Assembly: GCA_963781555.1 (NCBI GenBank)
Contig: CAWAGB010000008.1
Location: forward strand, 1-64,000
Length of the DNA stretch: 64,000 nt
Direction of reading: 5' to 3'
Origin: JAICQM01 sp963781555
GTDB taxonomy: Bacteria > Chloroflexota > Limnocylindria > QHBO01
Positions 43,947 through 52,728 of this stretch are shown one piece after another. Position 1 is the stretch's first letter, and every line of letters begins with the position of its first letter. A model generated the notes under the pieces. It was not told the origin of the DNA and did not search any database. It saw only the letters and a program-made list of their open reading frames with translations. Made by a program: the position numbers and the translations under genes.

Positions 43947-44663
43947 TCAGCGGCCGGTGTGCGGCCCGGGGCGGTCGGTGATGTGGCGGACCTTGCGCGG
44001 CCGCTGGCCGAACATGCGGGCCACCAGGCCGGGCGGCATCTCGGGCTCGTTGGAGAGGCGGATCCAGTCCTCGGTGCGCTCGCCGGGCCGGTAGCGCCCG
44101 TTCTGGTGCTTCGCGATGTGGTGCGTGAATCCGGCCTGTCGCCAGGCCGCGACCCAGTGCTCCACCGGCCGGGTGACCGACGGCGTGACGCGGACCTGCG
44201 AGGTCTCGTTGACGACCGATTCGAGCAGCCGGCGCCGTTCGAGGTACGGGACCTCGTGGAGCGGCTCACCGTCCAGCTCGACCAGGTCGATGGCGATGTA
44301 GGCGCGCGCGCGCTCGGTCTCGCGCGGGTCGGGAACCGTCCCCGCCAGCCCCTCCTCCTCGATCGCCTCGGCGAGGTGCGCCGCGGCGCTCCCGACACCG
44401 ATGAAGGGCTGCGCGGTCCACACCCCGTCGAGCACCGCCGCGTCCGCGTCGACCACCGTCGGCAGCACCGATGCGAGCTCGTCGTAGCCGTCTGCCGGCT
44501 CCCCCATCCGGTTCGTCAGGCGGACCGATCCATCCTCCACGCGCGCCACGAGACGATCGCCGTTCCAGCATGGCTCGTAGAGCCACTCCACGCTGGAGAT
44601 GATGGCGATGTCGTTCGAGGCGACCTGCGGCAGGTCGGTAGGGGGCTGCTCGTCGGGTCCCAT
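43947..44663 (-). CDS. Second LigD-like adenylation-domain homologue lacking the catalytic lysine
   Basis: 238 residues. Ligase motifs in order with key losses: motif I FEPKWDGxR reads YEPCWNGDR (residues 29-37; Lys to Cys32, Asp to Asn34); motif III DGE reads DGV; the AYIAIDLVELDG and LERRRLL segment is well kept; motif IV keeps a Lys (HIAK) but not EG; then GRYRPGERTEDWIRL matches the YxPGxRxxxWxK end with Lys to Arg. More ligase-like than the Ku-linked homologue, yet also without the nucleophile. Leaderless start (TACCGT, 9 nt). Role unknown. Confidence 0.65.
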   Translation of the reverse strand: MGPDEQPPTDLPQVASNDIAIISSVEWLYEPCWNGDRLVARVEDGSVRLTNRMGEPADGYDELASVLPTVVDADAAVLDGVWTAQPFIGVGSAAAHLAEAIEEEGLAGTVPDPRETERARAYIAIDLVELDGEPLHEVPYLERRRLLESVVNETSQVRVTPSVTRPVEHWVAAWRQAGFTHHIAKHQNGRYRPGERTEDWIRLSNEPEMPPGLVARMFGQRPRKVRHITDRPGPHTGR

Positions 44664-44672
44664 GTCGCGCCT

Positions 44673-44678
44673 ACGGTA
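44673..44678 (-). promoter_or_regulatory. -10-like hexamer TACCGT, leaderless start
   Basis: Minus-strand TACCGT, 9 nt before the ATG at 44663. Confidence 0.4.
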
Positions 44679-44699
44679 CCCGCGGCGCTGCGAATCGGT

Positions 44700-46005
44700 T
44701 CAGGTGCGATCCGCGTAGAGGTCGAGCTGGCGCTCCTCGACGGTCGCGCCGACGGCCTCGCGCATCTGCTCCCAGACATCGATATCCCACTCGCCGACGA
44801 ACGTGATCGCGGTCCCCTGCTTGCCGGCACGCGCGGTGCGCCCGACCCGGTGGACGTAGGTCTCGGCATCTTCGGGGATGTCGTAGTTGAGGACGTAGGG
44901 CAGGTCGGTGATGTCGAGGCCACGGCTGGCGACATTGGTCGCGATCAGGTACTGCACCTCGCCGGCCTTGAACTCGGCCAGGGTGCGGTCGCGCTCGCGC
45001 TGGGAGAGGCCGCCGTGCAGGGCGGCCACGTTGCGGCCGCGGCGCTTGAGGGTGGCGGTGAGCCGGTCGACGCCGATCTGGGTGTGGCGGAAGACGAGCA
45101 GCCGGTCGACCTTGAACTCCTTGGTCAGCTCCAGCAGGGCGGCGACCTTGTCGCGCTCGGCCACGAAGACGACGAGCTGGCGCACCGTTTCGACGGTGCG
45201 GTGCTCCGGCTTGACGCTGACCCGCGTCGCGTCGCGCTTCATGAAGCGGTCGCAGATGCGCAGGATGGCGAACGGCATGGTGGCGCTGAAGAGGGCCGTC
45301 TGGCGCTGCCGTGGGCACCGGGAGAGGATCGTCTCGACGTCGACGATGAATCCCATGTCGAGCATCCGATCCGCCTCGTCGAGGATGACGGTGTGGACGC
45401 GGTCGAGGCGCAGCTCGCCTCGGCGGATGAGGTCGAGGACGCGTCCGGGCGTGCCGACCACCACCTGCGCGCCGTGCTTGAGGCCGTGTGATCTGCTTGT
45501 CCATGCTCGAGCCGCCGTAGATCGCCACGGTCCGGACGTTGCGGAAACGGCCGAGGTTCTCGATCTCCTCCGCCACCTGTACGCACAGCTCGCGGGTCGG
45601 GGTCAGGACAAGCGCCTGGACCCAGTTGGCGGCGGGATCGACCTTCTCGACGATCGGGATCCCGAAGGCGGCGGTCTTGCCAGTGCCGGTCTGCGCCTGG
45701 CCGATGAGGTCGTCGCCGGCGCGCAGCGGCGGGATCGCTCGTGCCTGCACCTCGGTGGGGATGGCATAGCCCATCTGCTCGAGCGCGCGGGCGACGGTGA
45801 CGGGCACCTCGATCTCGCCGAAGCGGTGCTGGCTGGATCGGGCGAGGACCTCGGCGAGGAGGGGCGAATCGGCCAGGTCATCGGTGGCGGACTGCGGCGC
45901 GTCCGCGGGGCGCGACTCGGGAGCACGCTTCCGGGCTCGGGGGCGCCGGGCGCGCTCTGCCGCCTCGGCGGCGGCGGTATCGGTCTGAGGCAAGCGGTTC
46001 TCCAA
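44700..46005 (-). CDS. DEAD-box RNA helicase (one-base frameshift)
   Basis: About 430 residues if repaired. Q motif and motif I are in the first frame (GYAIPTEVQARAIP, AQTGTGKTAAFG), as are TPTRELCVQVAEE and GGSSMDKQIT. The second frame resumes at VVVGTPGRVLDLI, then ILDEADRMLD, FSATMP, RGLDITDLPYVLNYD and HRVGRTARAGKQG. The frames join if one base near 45485-45492 is removed. The start is TTG at 46005. Such helicases remodel RNA in ribosome assembly and cold stress. All motifs are intact, so the break may be a sequence error. Confidence 0.88.
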
Positions 46006-46136
46006 TGGCTCAAATGTGGCTGCGCTCGCTCGATGACGGAGGGCGCGCGCTCGCGCTTGTCATGCGCGGTGGCGCGCGGCGCATCGCTCCGGGGCGGCGT
46101 CGCTGCTCTCGCGGATGCTACCACGCGCCCGCGTGC

Positions 46137-46166
46137 TTGACGTCCGGGCTGACTCCACGTGATACT
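46137..46166 (+). promoter_or_regulatory. Sigma-70-like promoter of the ZIP-Fur operon
   Basis: TTGACG at 46137-46142 and TGATAC/GATACT at 46160-46166, spaced 17-18 bp, are the clearest -35/-10 pair in the window. The start codon is about 40 nt further on. The nearby CCATCTCATCTAGAG could hold an operator, but no known Zur box is recognisable. Confidence 0.45.
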
Positions 46167-46205
46167 CCATCTCATCTAGAGCTCGCAACACCCGGGAGCC
46201 GCCAC

Positions 46206-46958
46206 GTGGCGCTGACCGCGATCCTGGTCTCGGCGGGGGCATTCTTCTCCGCCATCGGGGGTGGGCTGCTGGCCCTGCGCGCGACGCGCCAGGTCGGGCT
46301 GATCATCGCGGTGGGCGCGGGCATCCGCATCGGTGCCGCATTCTTCGACCTCATCCCGGAGGCGGTCGACCACATGGGCGGCTCGCTCGACGCAGCCATG
46401 GCGGCGACGGCGGTGGGCTTCCTGGCGTTCTACGCGGTCGAGAAGATGACCACCCTGCACGTGGGTCACGAGACGGCGACCGAGCTCGAGCACGGCGAGA
46501 GCGCACACCGCCACGTCGGCCTCATCGGGGCGAGCGGGATGAGCCTCCACAGCTTCCTGGACGGCGTCGCCCTGGCGGCCGGCCTGAGCGTCGGCGGCGG
46601 CCTGGGCCTGGTCATCGCGGCGGTCGTCATCATCCACCGCTTCTCCGACGGGGTGGGGATCGTCAGCCTGCTGCTGGCCAGCCGCTTCCCGCGCGCGCAG
46701 GCCTACCGATGGGTGGCCTACGTGGCGGTGGCGCCGGTGGTCGGCGTCATCGTCGGCCTCGTGCTGCCGCTCCCCGAGGTGATGCTCGGGGCGATGCTCG
46801 GCATCTTCGCCGGCTTTTTCCTGTACATCGGTGCGGCGGAGCTGCTGCCGGAAGCGCACCGCTCGGACCGCTCGCGGCTCGTGGTCCTGGCGACGCTGGC
46901 GGGCGTCGCGGCCATTTATCTCTTCTCGCTATGGGCCGGCGCCGTCGGCGCGCACTGA
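46206..46958 (+). CDS. ZIP-family metal transporter
   Basis: 250 residues from GTG at 46206. About eight TM segments, a His/Glu-rich cytoplasmic loop (HVGHETATELEHGESAHRH, about 78-98) and the metal-binding TM motifs HSFLDGVALAAG and IIHRFSDGVG. ZIP proteins move Zn2+ or other divalent metals into the cytoplasm. The stop overlaps the Fur-family start as TGATG, so transporter and regulator are coupled, favouring zinc. Confidence 0.9.
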   Translation: MALTAILVSAGAFFSAIGGGLLALRATRQVGLIIAVGAGIRIGAAFFDLIPEAVDHMGGSLDAAMAATAVGFLAFYAVEKMTTLHVGHETATELEHGESAHRHVGLIGASGMSLHSFLDGVALAAGLSVGGGLGLVIAAVVIIHRFSDGVGIVSLLLASRFPRAQAYRWVAYVAVAPVVGVIVGLVLPLPEVMLGAMLGIFAGFFLYIGAAELLPEAHRSDRSRLVVLATLAGVAAIYLFSLWAGAVGAH

Positions 46959-47383
46959 TGGGCGCCGAGCGCCACGCCGAGCGGCTGCGGGTTGCCGGCG
47001 AGCGCATCACCCCGCAGCGGCTCCTCGTCGCCGAGGCGCTCGAGTCCGCCGGCCGCCAGGTCACCGCCCAGGAGCTGTGGGAGCGGCTGCGGCGGCGCGC
47101 CCCCGGGCTGGGCCGCGCGACCGTCTTCCGCACGCTCGAGACGCTGGTCGCGGCCGGGGTGGCGCGGCGCCTGGAGCAGGATGGCCACGTCTACGGCTAC
47201 GTGGCCTGCCGGCCAGCGCACCACCACCACCTCGCCTGCTCGTCATGCGGCCGGGTGGAGGAGATCGGCGAATCCATCATCGCGCCGGTCGCGGCGCGTG
47301 TGCGCGCCGAGTTGGGATTCGAGATCGACGACGCCCGGCTGGACTTCTACGGGCGCTGCGCGGACTGCGCGGCCACCGGCTGA
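46958..47383 (+). CDS. Fur-family regulator, probably Zur
   Basis: 141 residues. Winged helix at about 10-85 (RITPQRLLVAEALES, GRATVFRTLETLVAAG), then the metal-binding dimerisation domain with HHHHLACSSCGRVEE and a C-terminal CADC pair, i.e. a structural Cys4 zinc site. Fur proteins repress metal-uptake genes when metal is bound. Coupling to a ZIP transporter suggests zinc (Zur). Its 3' end overlaps galE tail-to-tail by 37 bp. Confidence 0.88.
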   Translation: MGAERHAERLRVAGERITPQRLLVAEALESAGRQVTAQELWERLRRRAPGLGRATVFRTLETLVAAGVARRLEQDGHVYGYVACRPAHHHHLACSSCGRVEEIGESIIAPVAARVRAELGFEIDDARLDFYGRCADCAATG

Positions 47384-48420
47384 TCCCCCACCGGCTGATC
47401 CGCCACCGGCATCGGGCCGGTGCCGTTGGTCTCCGCGCCGGCGTAGCCGCTGGGATGCGCGACCTTCCAGGCCCACGCGTCTGCGACCATCTCCTCCAGC
47501 TTGCTGTGGCGCGGCTGCCAGCCGAGCTCGCGACGTGCCCGGCGCGATGAGGCGACGAGCACCGGTGGATCGCCCATGCGGCGCTTCACTGCGCGTGCCG
47601 GCACCGGGCGGCCGGTCACCCGGCGGGCGGCCTCGATCACCTCGCGCACGCTGAAGCCCGCCGCCGAGCCGAGGTTGTAGACCTCGAGCGACGGCTCCCC
47701 CTCGCCGGTGGCCTCGAGAGCCAGCAGATGCGCGTCGGCCATGTCGGTGACGTGGAGGTAGTCGCGGATGCAGGTGCCGTCTGGGGTCGGGTAGTCCTGG
47801 CCGAATATCTGGACGTGGCTCGCCTCGCCGGCGGCGACGCGCAGGACGATGGGAATCAGGTGCGTCTCCGGGTCGTGCACCTCGCCGTTGCGCTCCGTCG
47901 CCCCGGCGACGTTGAAGTAGCGCAGGCTGATCGCCTTGAAGTCGTGCGCCGCACAGAACCACCGCATGGCGCCCTCGAATGCGAGCTTGGTGGCGCCGTA
48001 CGGGTTGATCGGCTCGGTGCGGTCGGCCTCGGCAATCGGCACGCGGCGCGGCTCGCCATACACGGCGGCGGTGGAGCTGAACACGATGCGGGTGACGCCG
48101 GTCTCGCGCATCGCCTCGAGCAACGCGACGCCGCCCGCCACGTTGTTGCGGTAGTAGAGCCCCGGCGAAGCCATGCTCTCCCCGACCAGCGACTTGGCGG
48201 CGCAGTGGAGGACAGATTCGATCCGCCCGTCCCCGAGCACCTGCTCCAGGTGCACCTGGTCGCCGATGTCGCCGATGACCAGCCGGGCGCCCTGGACCAC
48301 CGAGCCGCGATGTCCGCTCGACAGGTCGTCGTAGACGGTGACCTCATGACCGTCCGCGACGAGGCGCTCGACGGTGGTGGAGCCGACGTAGCCCGCGCCA
48401 CCGACAACGAGGATCCTCAT
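47347..48420 (-). CDS. galE: UDP-glucose 4-epimerase
   Basis: 357 residues. NAD-binding VVGGAGYVGSTT at the N-terminus, the catalytic YxxxK in INPYGATKLAFE, SSTAAVYGEP and RYFNVAGA, DGTCIRDYLHVTDMADAH: all typical of GalE. Interconverts UDP-glucose and UDP-galactose, linking to galU. A C-terminal extension of about 30 polar residues with DQPVGDQPV repeats is unusual. The start overlaps the deoC stop as ATGA. Confidence 0.94.
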   Translation of the reverse strand: MRILVVGGAGYVGSTTVERLVADGHEVTVYDDLSSGHRGSVVQGARLVIGDIGDQVHLEQVLGDGRIESVLHCAAKSLVGESMASPGLYYRNNVAGGVALLEAMRETGVTRIVFSSTAAVYGEPRRVPIAEADRTEPINPYGATKLAFEGAMRWFCAAHDFKAISLRYFNVAGATERNGEVHDPETHLIPIVLRVAAGEASHVQIFGQDYPTPDGTCIRDYLHVTDMADAHLLALEATGEGEPSLEVYNLGSAAGFSVREVIEAARRVTGRPVPARAVKRRMGDPPVLVASSRRARRELGWQPRHSKLEEMVADAWAWKVAHPSGYAGAETNGTGPMPVADQPVGDQPVAAQSAQRP

Positions 48421-49113
48421 GACGCGGCCGCCACGGCCGGCCGCAGCGCCTCCGTCCCCGTCCGTGCCAGCTCGGCGGTGAGCCGGGTTGCGATCAGCGA
48501 CGCACCGGCAGCCGCAGCGGCGCGCAGTTGGTCGATGGTCCGGAAGACGTCCGGATGCCTTGATCTCGACCCGCGGCCCAACGCTGTCGCGCAGCAGGCC
48601 CGTGCGCTCGATGGTCGCCCTGGCGGTGCCATTGCCGGGGCCTGTCACGACGTAATCGGCCCCCGCGCGCTCCGCAATGCGACAGGCACGACGCAGGTGG
48701 TCGACCGGCAGGGTCTCGGCCTCCACGATCACGCCCGCCACCCCGAGCGCGGAGTGGACCATGTCGATGACGGCGAGCATGTCATTGAGGACGATATCGT
48801 CATCTCCGGAAAGCAGCGCGCCGGCATTGAGCACGAAATCGATCTGGTTGGCGCCCTGTTCGAGCGCCTTGCTGGCCTCGAACGCCTTGACCGAGAGCAG
48901 CTGGCCGCCGTGCGGGAAGCCGACCACCGTGCCCAGCCGCATGCGCGACCGGCCCAGCTGCCGTTTGGCCGCCTTGACCAGCCACGGGCTGACCGTGATC
49001 GCGGCAAGGTCACCGGCCAGCGCCAGCCCGACGGCGAGATCGAGGTCCTGGGTGGTGGCGTTCGCGCTGGTGAGCCGGTGCTCGAGGCGCGTGGCACGAC
49101 GCGCGGTCGTCAT
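48417..49113 (-). CDS. deoC: Deoxyribose-phosphate aldolase (one-base frameshift)
   Basis: Cleaves 2-deoxyribose-5-phosphate in deoxynucleoside catabolism. The start at 49113 gives TRLEHRLTSANATTQDL; the motifs VVGFPHG, EIDFVLN-type (QIDFVLNAGALLSG), VIVEAETL and the Schiff-base Lys in VEIKASG are present. After ASG the frame breaks; the C-terminal 45 residues (FRTIDQLRAAAAAGASLIATR) continue in another frame. Removing one base near 48548-48551 restores the gene. A TACAAT hexamer lies at 49154-49159. Confidence 0.85.
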
Positions 49114-49230
49114 CGGTCGATGAAGTCCTCCGTCCCATGGCTTGGGACCGCCGATTGTAGCAGCGGGCCTCGCTCGCGCCGACCCGCCCATTCGACGGAT
49201 TTCATGCGCCGATGGTGCGCGTGCGCAACG

Positions 49231-50589
49231 TCAGGCGGAGCCTGCAGCCATGGTGCGCGCCAGGTCAAGCAGCGTCCCGCGCTCGTTGAGCTCCGGCTCC
49301 TCGAGGATCGCCTCAAGCAACGCGGCCAGGATGCGGCCGATCTCCGGAGACGGGGCCAGGCCGAGCTCGGCCTGCAGGTCGTTGCCGTCGATCGCCAGCT
49401 GCCGCGTTTCGAGCGCCGCGCCGCTGGCCACGCGGGCGATGCGCGCGCGCAGCTCGTCCGTGCCACCACTCGCCGGCTCGACGACCCCCGAGGCGACGTT
49501 GTCGGCGAGACGCAGCGCGAAGAGATCATCCAGGGCGCCCAGCCCCACGCGGCGCACAAAGCGGCGCACCGCCGCATCGGTCCAGTCAGGCGCGTACGCG
49601 AACATGTGCTGCCGGATGAGGTGGACGATGCGGTCCGTCGCGTCGCCGGGGAGGCGCAGGCGTCCCAGCACGGTGGCAGCCACCTCGGCGCCGACCTCCT
49701 CATGCCCGATGAAGTGGCCGTCGGCGAGTGTGGTCGCCTTCCCCAGGTCGTGCAGGAGGCCGGCCAGGCGGAGCAGCGGGTCGTTCACCGCCAACGCGTC
49801 AAGGGTGCGCAAGGAGTGGTCGAGCGCGTCGCCGGGGAGCCGCTTCCCCTGCGGGATGCCGCGCAGCGCCGCGAGCTCGGGCAGCAGCACCTCGAGCAGA
49901 CCGGTCTCCTCCATGACCCGCAGGGCGTCGCTCGCGGGGTGGACGGCGTCGCCGAGGATGCGCAGCAGCTCGTCGCGCACCCGCTCCCCCGACACGCTGG
50001 CGACAGCGGAGGCATGCTCGCGCAGCGCGGCCTCCGTCGCCGGATCGAGGCGCAGCTCGAGTCGCGCCGCGAACCGGACCGCCCGAAGGAGGCGCAGCGC
50101 ATCCTCCTCGAAGCGCGCTGCCGGGTCGCCGACGGCACGCAGCACGCCCGCCACCAGATCCGCGCGTCCACCGTGTGGGTCGATGAGCACGCCGGTGCCC
50201 CGCGCGAGGTCGGTCGGCCTCCAGGCGACGGCGTTCATCGTGAAGTCGCGGCGCGCCAGGTCGTCGGCAAGCGTGACGCCGAAGCGCACCACGTCGGGGC
50301 GGCGACGATCCGCGTAGCCTGCCTCGCCGCGGTAGCTGGTCACCTCCACCGGCGGGTCCCCGTGGACGGTCACCGTCCCGAAGCGGTTGAGCCACGTCGA
50401 CGCCCGAAAGTACTGCGCCACCTCGTCCGGCGACGCCGAGGTCGCCACGTCCCAGTCCGTGGGGAGCGCCCCGCGCAGCAGGTCGCGCACCGCCCCACCC
50501 ACCAGCACCGCGTCGTGGCCCGCGGCGGCGAGCGTCCCCAGGACATCGGCGACCGATCCGGGAATCGGATGCGGCAGCACGAACGGCAC
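49231..50589 (-). CDS. CCA tRNA nucleotidyltransferase/poly(A) polymerase family with HD domain
   Basis: About 452 residues from GTG at 50589; an ATG at 50670 would overlap the HNH gene by 58 bp. Nucleotidyltransferase signature LVGGAVRDLLRG followed by TDWDVATSA (catalytic DxD), then DFTMNAVAWR, RFEEDALRLLRAVRFAARL. An HD domain follows with AGLLHDLGKATT. Because the visible tRNAs encode CCA, the enzyme may act in repair rather than synthesis of the CCA end (inference). Confidence 0.9.
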   Translation of the reverse strand: MPFVLPHPIPGSVADVLGTLAAAGHDAVLVGGAVRDLLRGALPTDWDVATSASPDEVAQYFRASTWLNRFGTVTVHGDPPVEVTSYRGEAGYADRRRPDVVRFGVTLADDLARRDFTMNAVAWRPTDLARGTGVLIDPHGGRADLVAGVLRAVGDPAARFEEDALRLLRAVRFAARLELRLDPATEAALREHASAVASVSGERVRDELLRILGDAVHPASDALRVMEETGLLEVLLPELAALRGIPQGKRLPGDALDHSLRTLDALAVNDPLLRLAGLLHDLGKATTLADGHFIGHEEVGAEVAATVLGRLRLPGDATDRIVHLIRQHMFAYAPDWTDAAVRRFVRRVGLGALDDLFALRLADNVASGVVEPASGGTDELRARIARVASGAALETRQLAIDGNDLQAELGLAPSPEIGRILAALLEAILEEPELNERGTLLDLARTMAAGSA

Positions 50590-50612
50590 GCCGCTCGCGC
50601 CGGCGGGCGCGC

Positions 50613-51155
50613 TCAGCTGGCGGTCGCCGCCGGCGCGGGGTGCGCGTCGAGGAAGAGGTACGTGCGCCATGCGTCGTTACGCTCGTCGGCCAGGTACGAG
50701 CCGAAGAGGTAGCGGACGTCCGCGCGCGGCGCGCGCGGCTCGTGGAGCAGCGCCATGCGCGCCTCGTGCACCGTCTTGGCCCCCTTGCGATGGTTGCAGG
50801 CGCGGCACGCAGCGACCAGGTTCTCCCACTCGTGGCGGCCACCCCGGTGCTTGGGCACCACGTGGTCGAGAGTGAGGTCGCGCCCCATCTGGCCGCAGTA
50901 CTGGCAGGTGTGACGGTCGCGCGCGAAGACCTCGCGGCGCGTGAGCTTGACGCGCGGGCGGGGCCGCTTGACGTGGTAGCTGAGGCGGATCACCGAGGGC
51001 GCCTCGATGGCCAGGGTCGGCGTGTGGATCACCTGGTGGTTGTGCGCCAGCAGCTCGGCCTTCTCGGACCCGAGCAGCCTGAAGGCTCGCCTGATGTCAC
51101 AGACGTTGAGCGGTTCGTAGTTCTGGTTCAGTACCAGCACGGGTGCATTGATCAC
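50613..51155 (-). CDS. HNH endonuclease-family protein
   Basis: 180 residues from GTG at 51155, 20 nt after a TAGAAT hexamer. The N-terminal part, INAPVLVLNQNYEPLNVCDI, is typical of a widespread bacterial HNH family. The HNH core is CQYCG then LTLDHVVPKHRGG, WENLVAACRACNHRKG, with two CxxC zinc knuckles and catalytic His. These stand-alone HNH proteins are common in Chloroflexota and Actinobacteria; function unproven. Followed by the CCA-enzyme gene. Confidence 0.85.
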   Translation of the reverse strand: MINAPVLVLNQNYEPLNVCDIRRAFRLLGSEKAELLAHNHQVIHTPTLAIEAPSVIRLSYHVKRPRPRVKLTRREVFARDRHTCQYCGQMGRDLTLDHVVPKHRGGRHEWENLVAACRACNHRKGAKTVHEARMALLHEPRAPRADVRYLFGSYLADERNDAWRTYLFLDAHPAPAATAS

Positions 51156-51258
51156 GACGCTCGGCCTCGAGCCGGATTCTAGCCCCACACGGGCCGGTGC
51201 GCGGCGCCGGCGGAGCGACCTGCTACCCTCCGGGCCGTCTGCCGCCACGAGAGGACCC

Positions 51259-51729
51259 ATGAACACCCTGTTCGACGAGGAGATTCGCGGCCACCACAGC
51301 ATGCGGGACCACCTCCTGACGCTGGTGACCGATGCGGACCTTGCGTACCGACTGCCCGGCGCGAACCCGAGCCTCGGCGAGCTGCTGGTCGAGATGGGCC
51401 ACCTGCAGGGCGTGTACACCCACTCCTTCGCGACGTTCACCCTCGATTGGACGCATCGGGAGCTCCCTCCGCCGGCGCCGATCACCGTCGCCGGCCTGCG
51501 CTCGTGGTTCGACACGCAGGACGCGGCGATGCATGCGGCCCTGAGCCGCCTCGGCGAGGAGGAGCTGCGCGTCGACCGCATCGATCGCGGGCACGGCTTC
51601 GTGGCGTCGCCCTTCGTTCAGCACCAGATCTACCGCGAGGCGATCTATATCTTCTACGGCAAGCTGAGCGTCTACCTGAAGGCGCTGGAACGCGACGCCG
51701 GCGACGAATGGGCGGCCTGGATCGGATGA
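51259..51729 (+). CDS. DinB-like four-helix protein
   Basis: 156 residues. Helical protein with candidate metal histidines in EMGHLQGVYTHSF and VQHQIYREAIYIFYGKL, compatible with the DinB/YfiT-like fold, whose members bind a metal and may be thiol-dependent S-transferases. Start ATG at 51259 with AGAGGA upstream and TACCCT (51224-51229) as a possible -10. The family call is moderate. Confidence 0.6.
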   Translation: MNTLFDEEIRGHHSMRDHLLTLVTDADLAYRLPGANPSLGELLVEMGHLQGVYTHSFATFTLDWTHRELPPPAPITVAGLRSWFDTQDAAMHAALSRLGEEELRVDRIDRGHGFVASPFVQHQIYREAIYIFYGKLSVYLKALERDAGDEWAAWIG

Positions 51730-51758
51730 CCATAAGGGGCGCATGGGACGCTCGGCGG

Positions 51759-51764
51759 TAGAAT
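51759..51764 (+). promoter_or_regulatory. -10 hexamer TAGAAT of the pdxST operon
   Basis: TAGAAT is 63 nt before the pdxS ATG, giving a leader of about 57 nt with AGGA 13 nt before the start. Confidence 0.45.
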
Positions 51765-51827
51765 GTCCCGACCGCTGGCGACCATCGGTGGCCGCCCGGC
51801 TCGTCGCGCAAGGAACCAGCTGACCAG

Positions 51828-52718
51828 ATGACCACCATCGAACGAAGCACCTGGACCACGAAGGTCGGCCTCGCCCGCATGCTCGCGGGCGGCGTGATCA
51901 TGGACGTGGTGACCGCCGACCAGGCGAAGATTGCCGAGGAGGCGGGCGCGGTGGCCGTGATGGCCCTCGAGCGCGTGCCGTCGGACATCCGCAAGTACGG
52001 CGGCGTGGCGCGCATGAGCGACCCGAAGCTCATCAACGAGATCAAGGACGCGGTCAGCATCCCGGTGATGGCCAAGTGCCGCATCGGTCACTTCGCCGAG
52101 GCGCAGATCCTCCAGGCGCTGGAGGTGGACTACATCGACGAGTCCGAGGTGCTCACCCCGGCCGACGAGGAGCACCACATCGACAAGCACCGCTTCAACA
52201 TCCCGTTCGTGTGCGGCTGCCGCGACCTGGGCGAGGCGCTGCGCCGCATCGGTGAGGGCGCGGCCATGATTCGCACCAAGGGCGAGGCGGGAACCGGCGA
52301 CATCGTGGAGGCCGTGCGCCACATGCGCGCCGTGCAGAAGGGCATCCGCCAGCTCCAGACGATGCGCGAGGACGAGCTGTTCGCGGCGGCAAAGGAGCTG
52401 CGCGCGCCGCTCGACGTGGTGAAGCAGACCGCCGAGCGCGGTGCCTTGCCGGTGCCCAACTTCAGCGCCGGCGGCGTGGCCACCCCGGCCGACGCGAGCC
52501 TGATGCGCCAGCTCGGCGCCGAAGCCGTCTTCGTCGGCAGCGGCATCTTCAAGAGCGAGGATCCGGAGCGCATGGCGCGGGCCATCGTCAAGGCGGCGAC
52601 ACACTTCGACAACCCGGAGATCCTGGCCGAGGTCAGCGCCGGGCTCGGCGAGCCGATGCGCGGCCAGTCCCTCGGCGAGATCCCGCCCGAGGAGCGCCTC
52701 GCCGTTCGCGGCTGGTAG
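51828..52718 (+). CDS. pdxS: Pyridoxal 5'-phosphate synthase, PdxS subunit
   Basis: 296 residues. Makes PLP from ribose-5-phosphate, glyceraldehyde-3-phosphate and ammonia from PdxT. Highly conserved: GLARMLAGGVIMDVV, ALERVPSDIRKYGGVARMSDP, the lysine in SIPVMAKCRIGHFAEAQ, DESEVLTPADEEHHIDK, and GEAGTGDIVEAVRHMR. pdxT follows 10 bp on. First gene of a five-gene operon. Confidence 0.97.
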   Translation: MTTIERSTWTTKVGLARMLAGGVIMDVVTADQAKIAEEAGAVAVMALERVPSDIRKYGGVARMSDPKLINEIKDAVSIPVMAKCRIGHFAEAQILQALEVDYIDESEVLTPADEEHHIDKHRFNIPFVCGCRDLGEALRRIGEGAAMIRTKGEAGTGDIVEAVRHMRAVQKGIRQLQTMREDELFAAAKELRAPLDVVKQTAERGALPVPNFSAGGVATPADASLMRQLGAEAVFVGSGIFKSEDPERMARAIVKAATHFDNPEILAEVSAGLGEPMRGQSLGEIPPEERLAVRGW

Positions 52719-52728
52719 CGATCCAGCC

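Noticed and set aside
42750..45491. A 913-codon open frame on the plus strand opposite the glycosyltransferase, ligase-like and helicase genes
   Set aside because: Same artefact: the complementary strand encodes recognisable proteins.
47728..50712. A 994-codon open frame on the plus strand opposite galE, deoC and the CCA enzyme
   Set aside because: Opposite-strand shadow of GC-rich genes; it reads low-complexity His/Arg/Ala-rich sequence with no domain, and the minus-strand genes have clear motifs.
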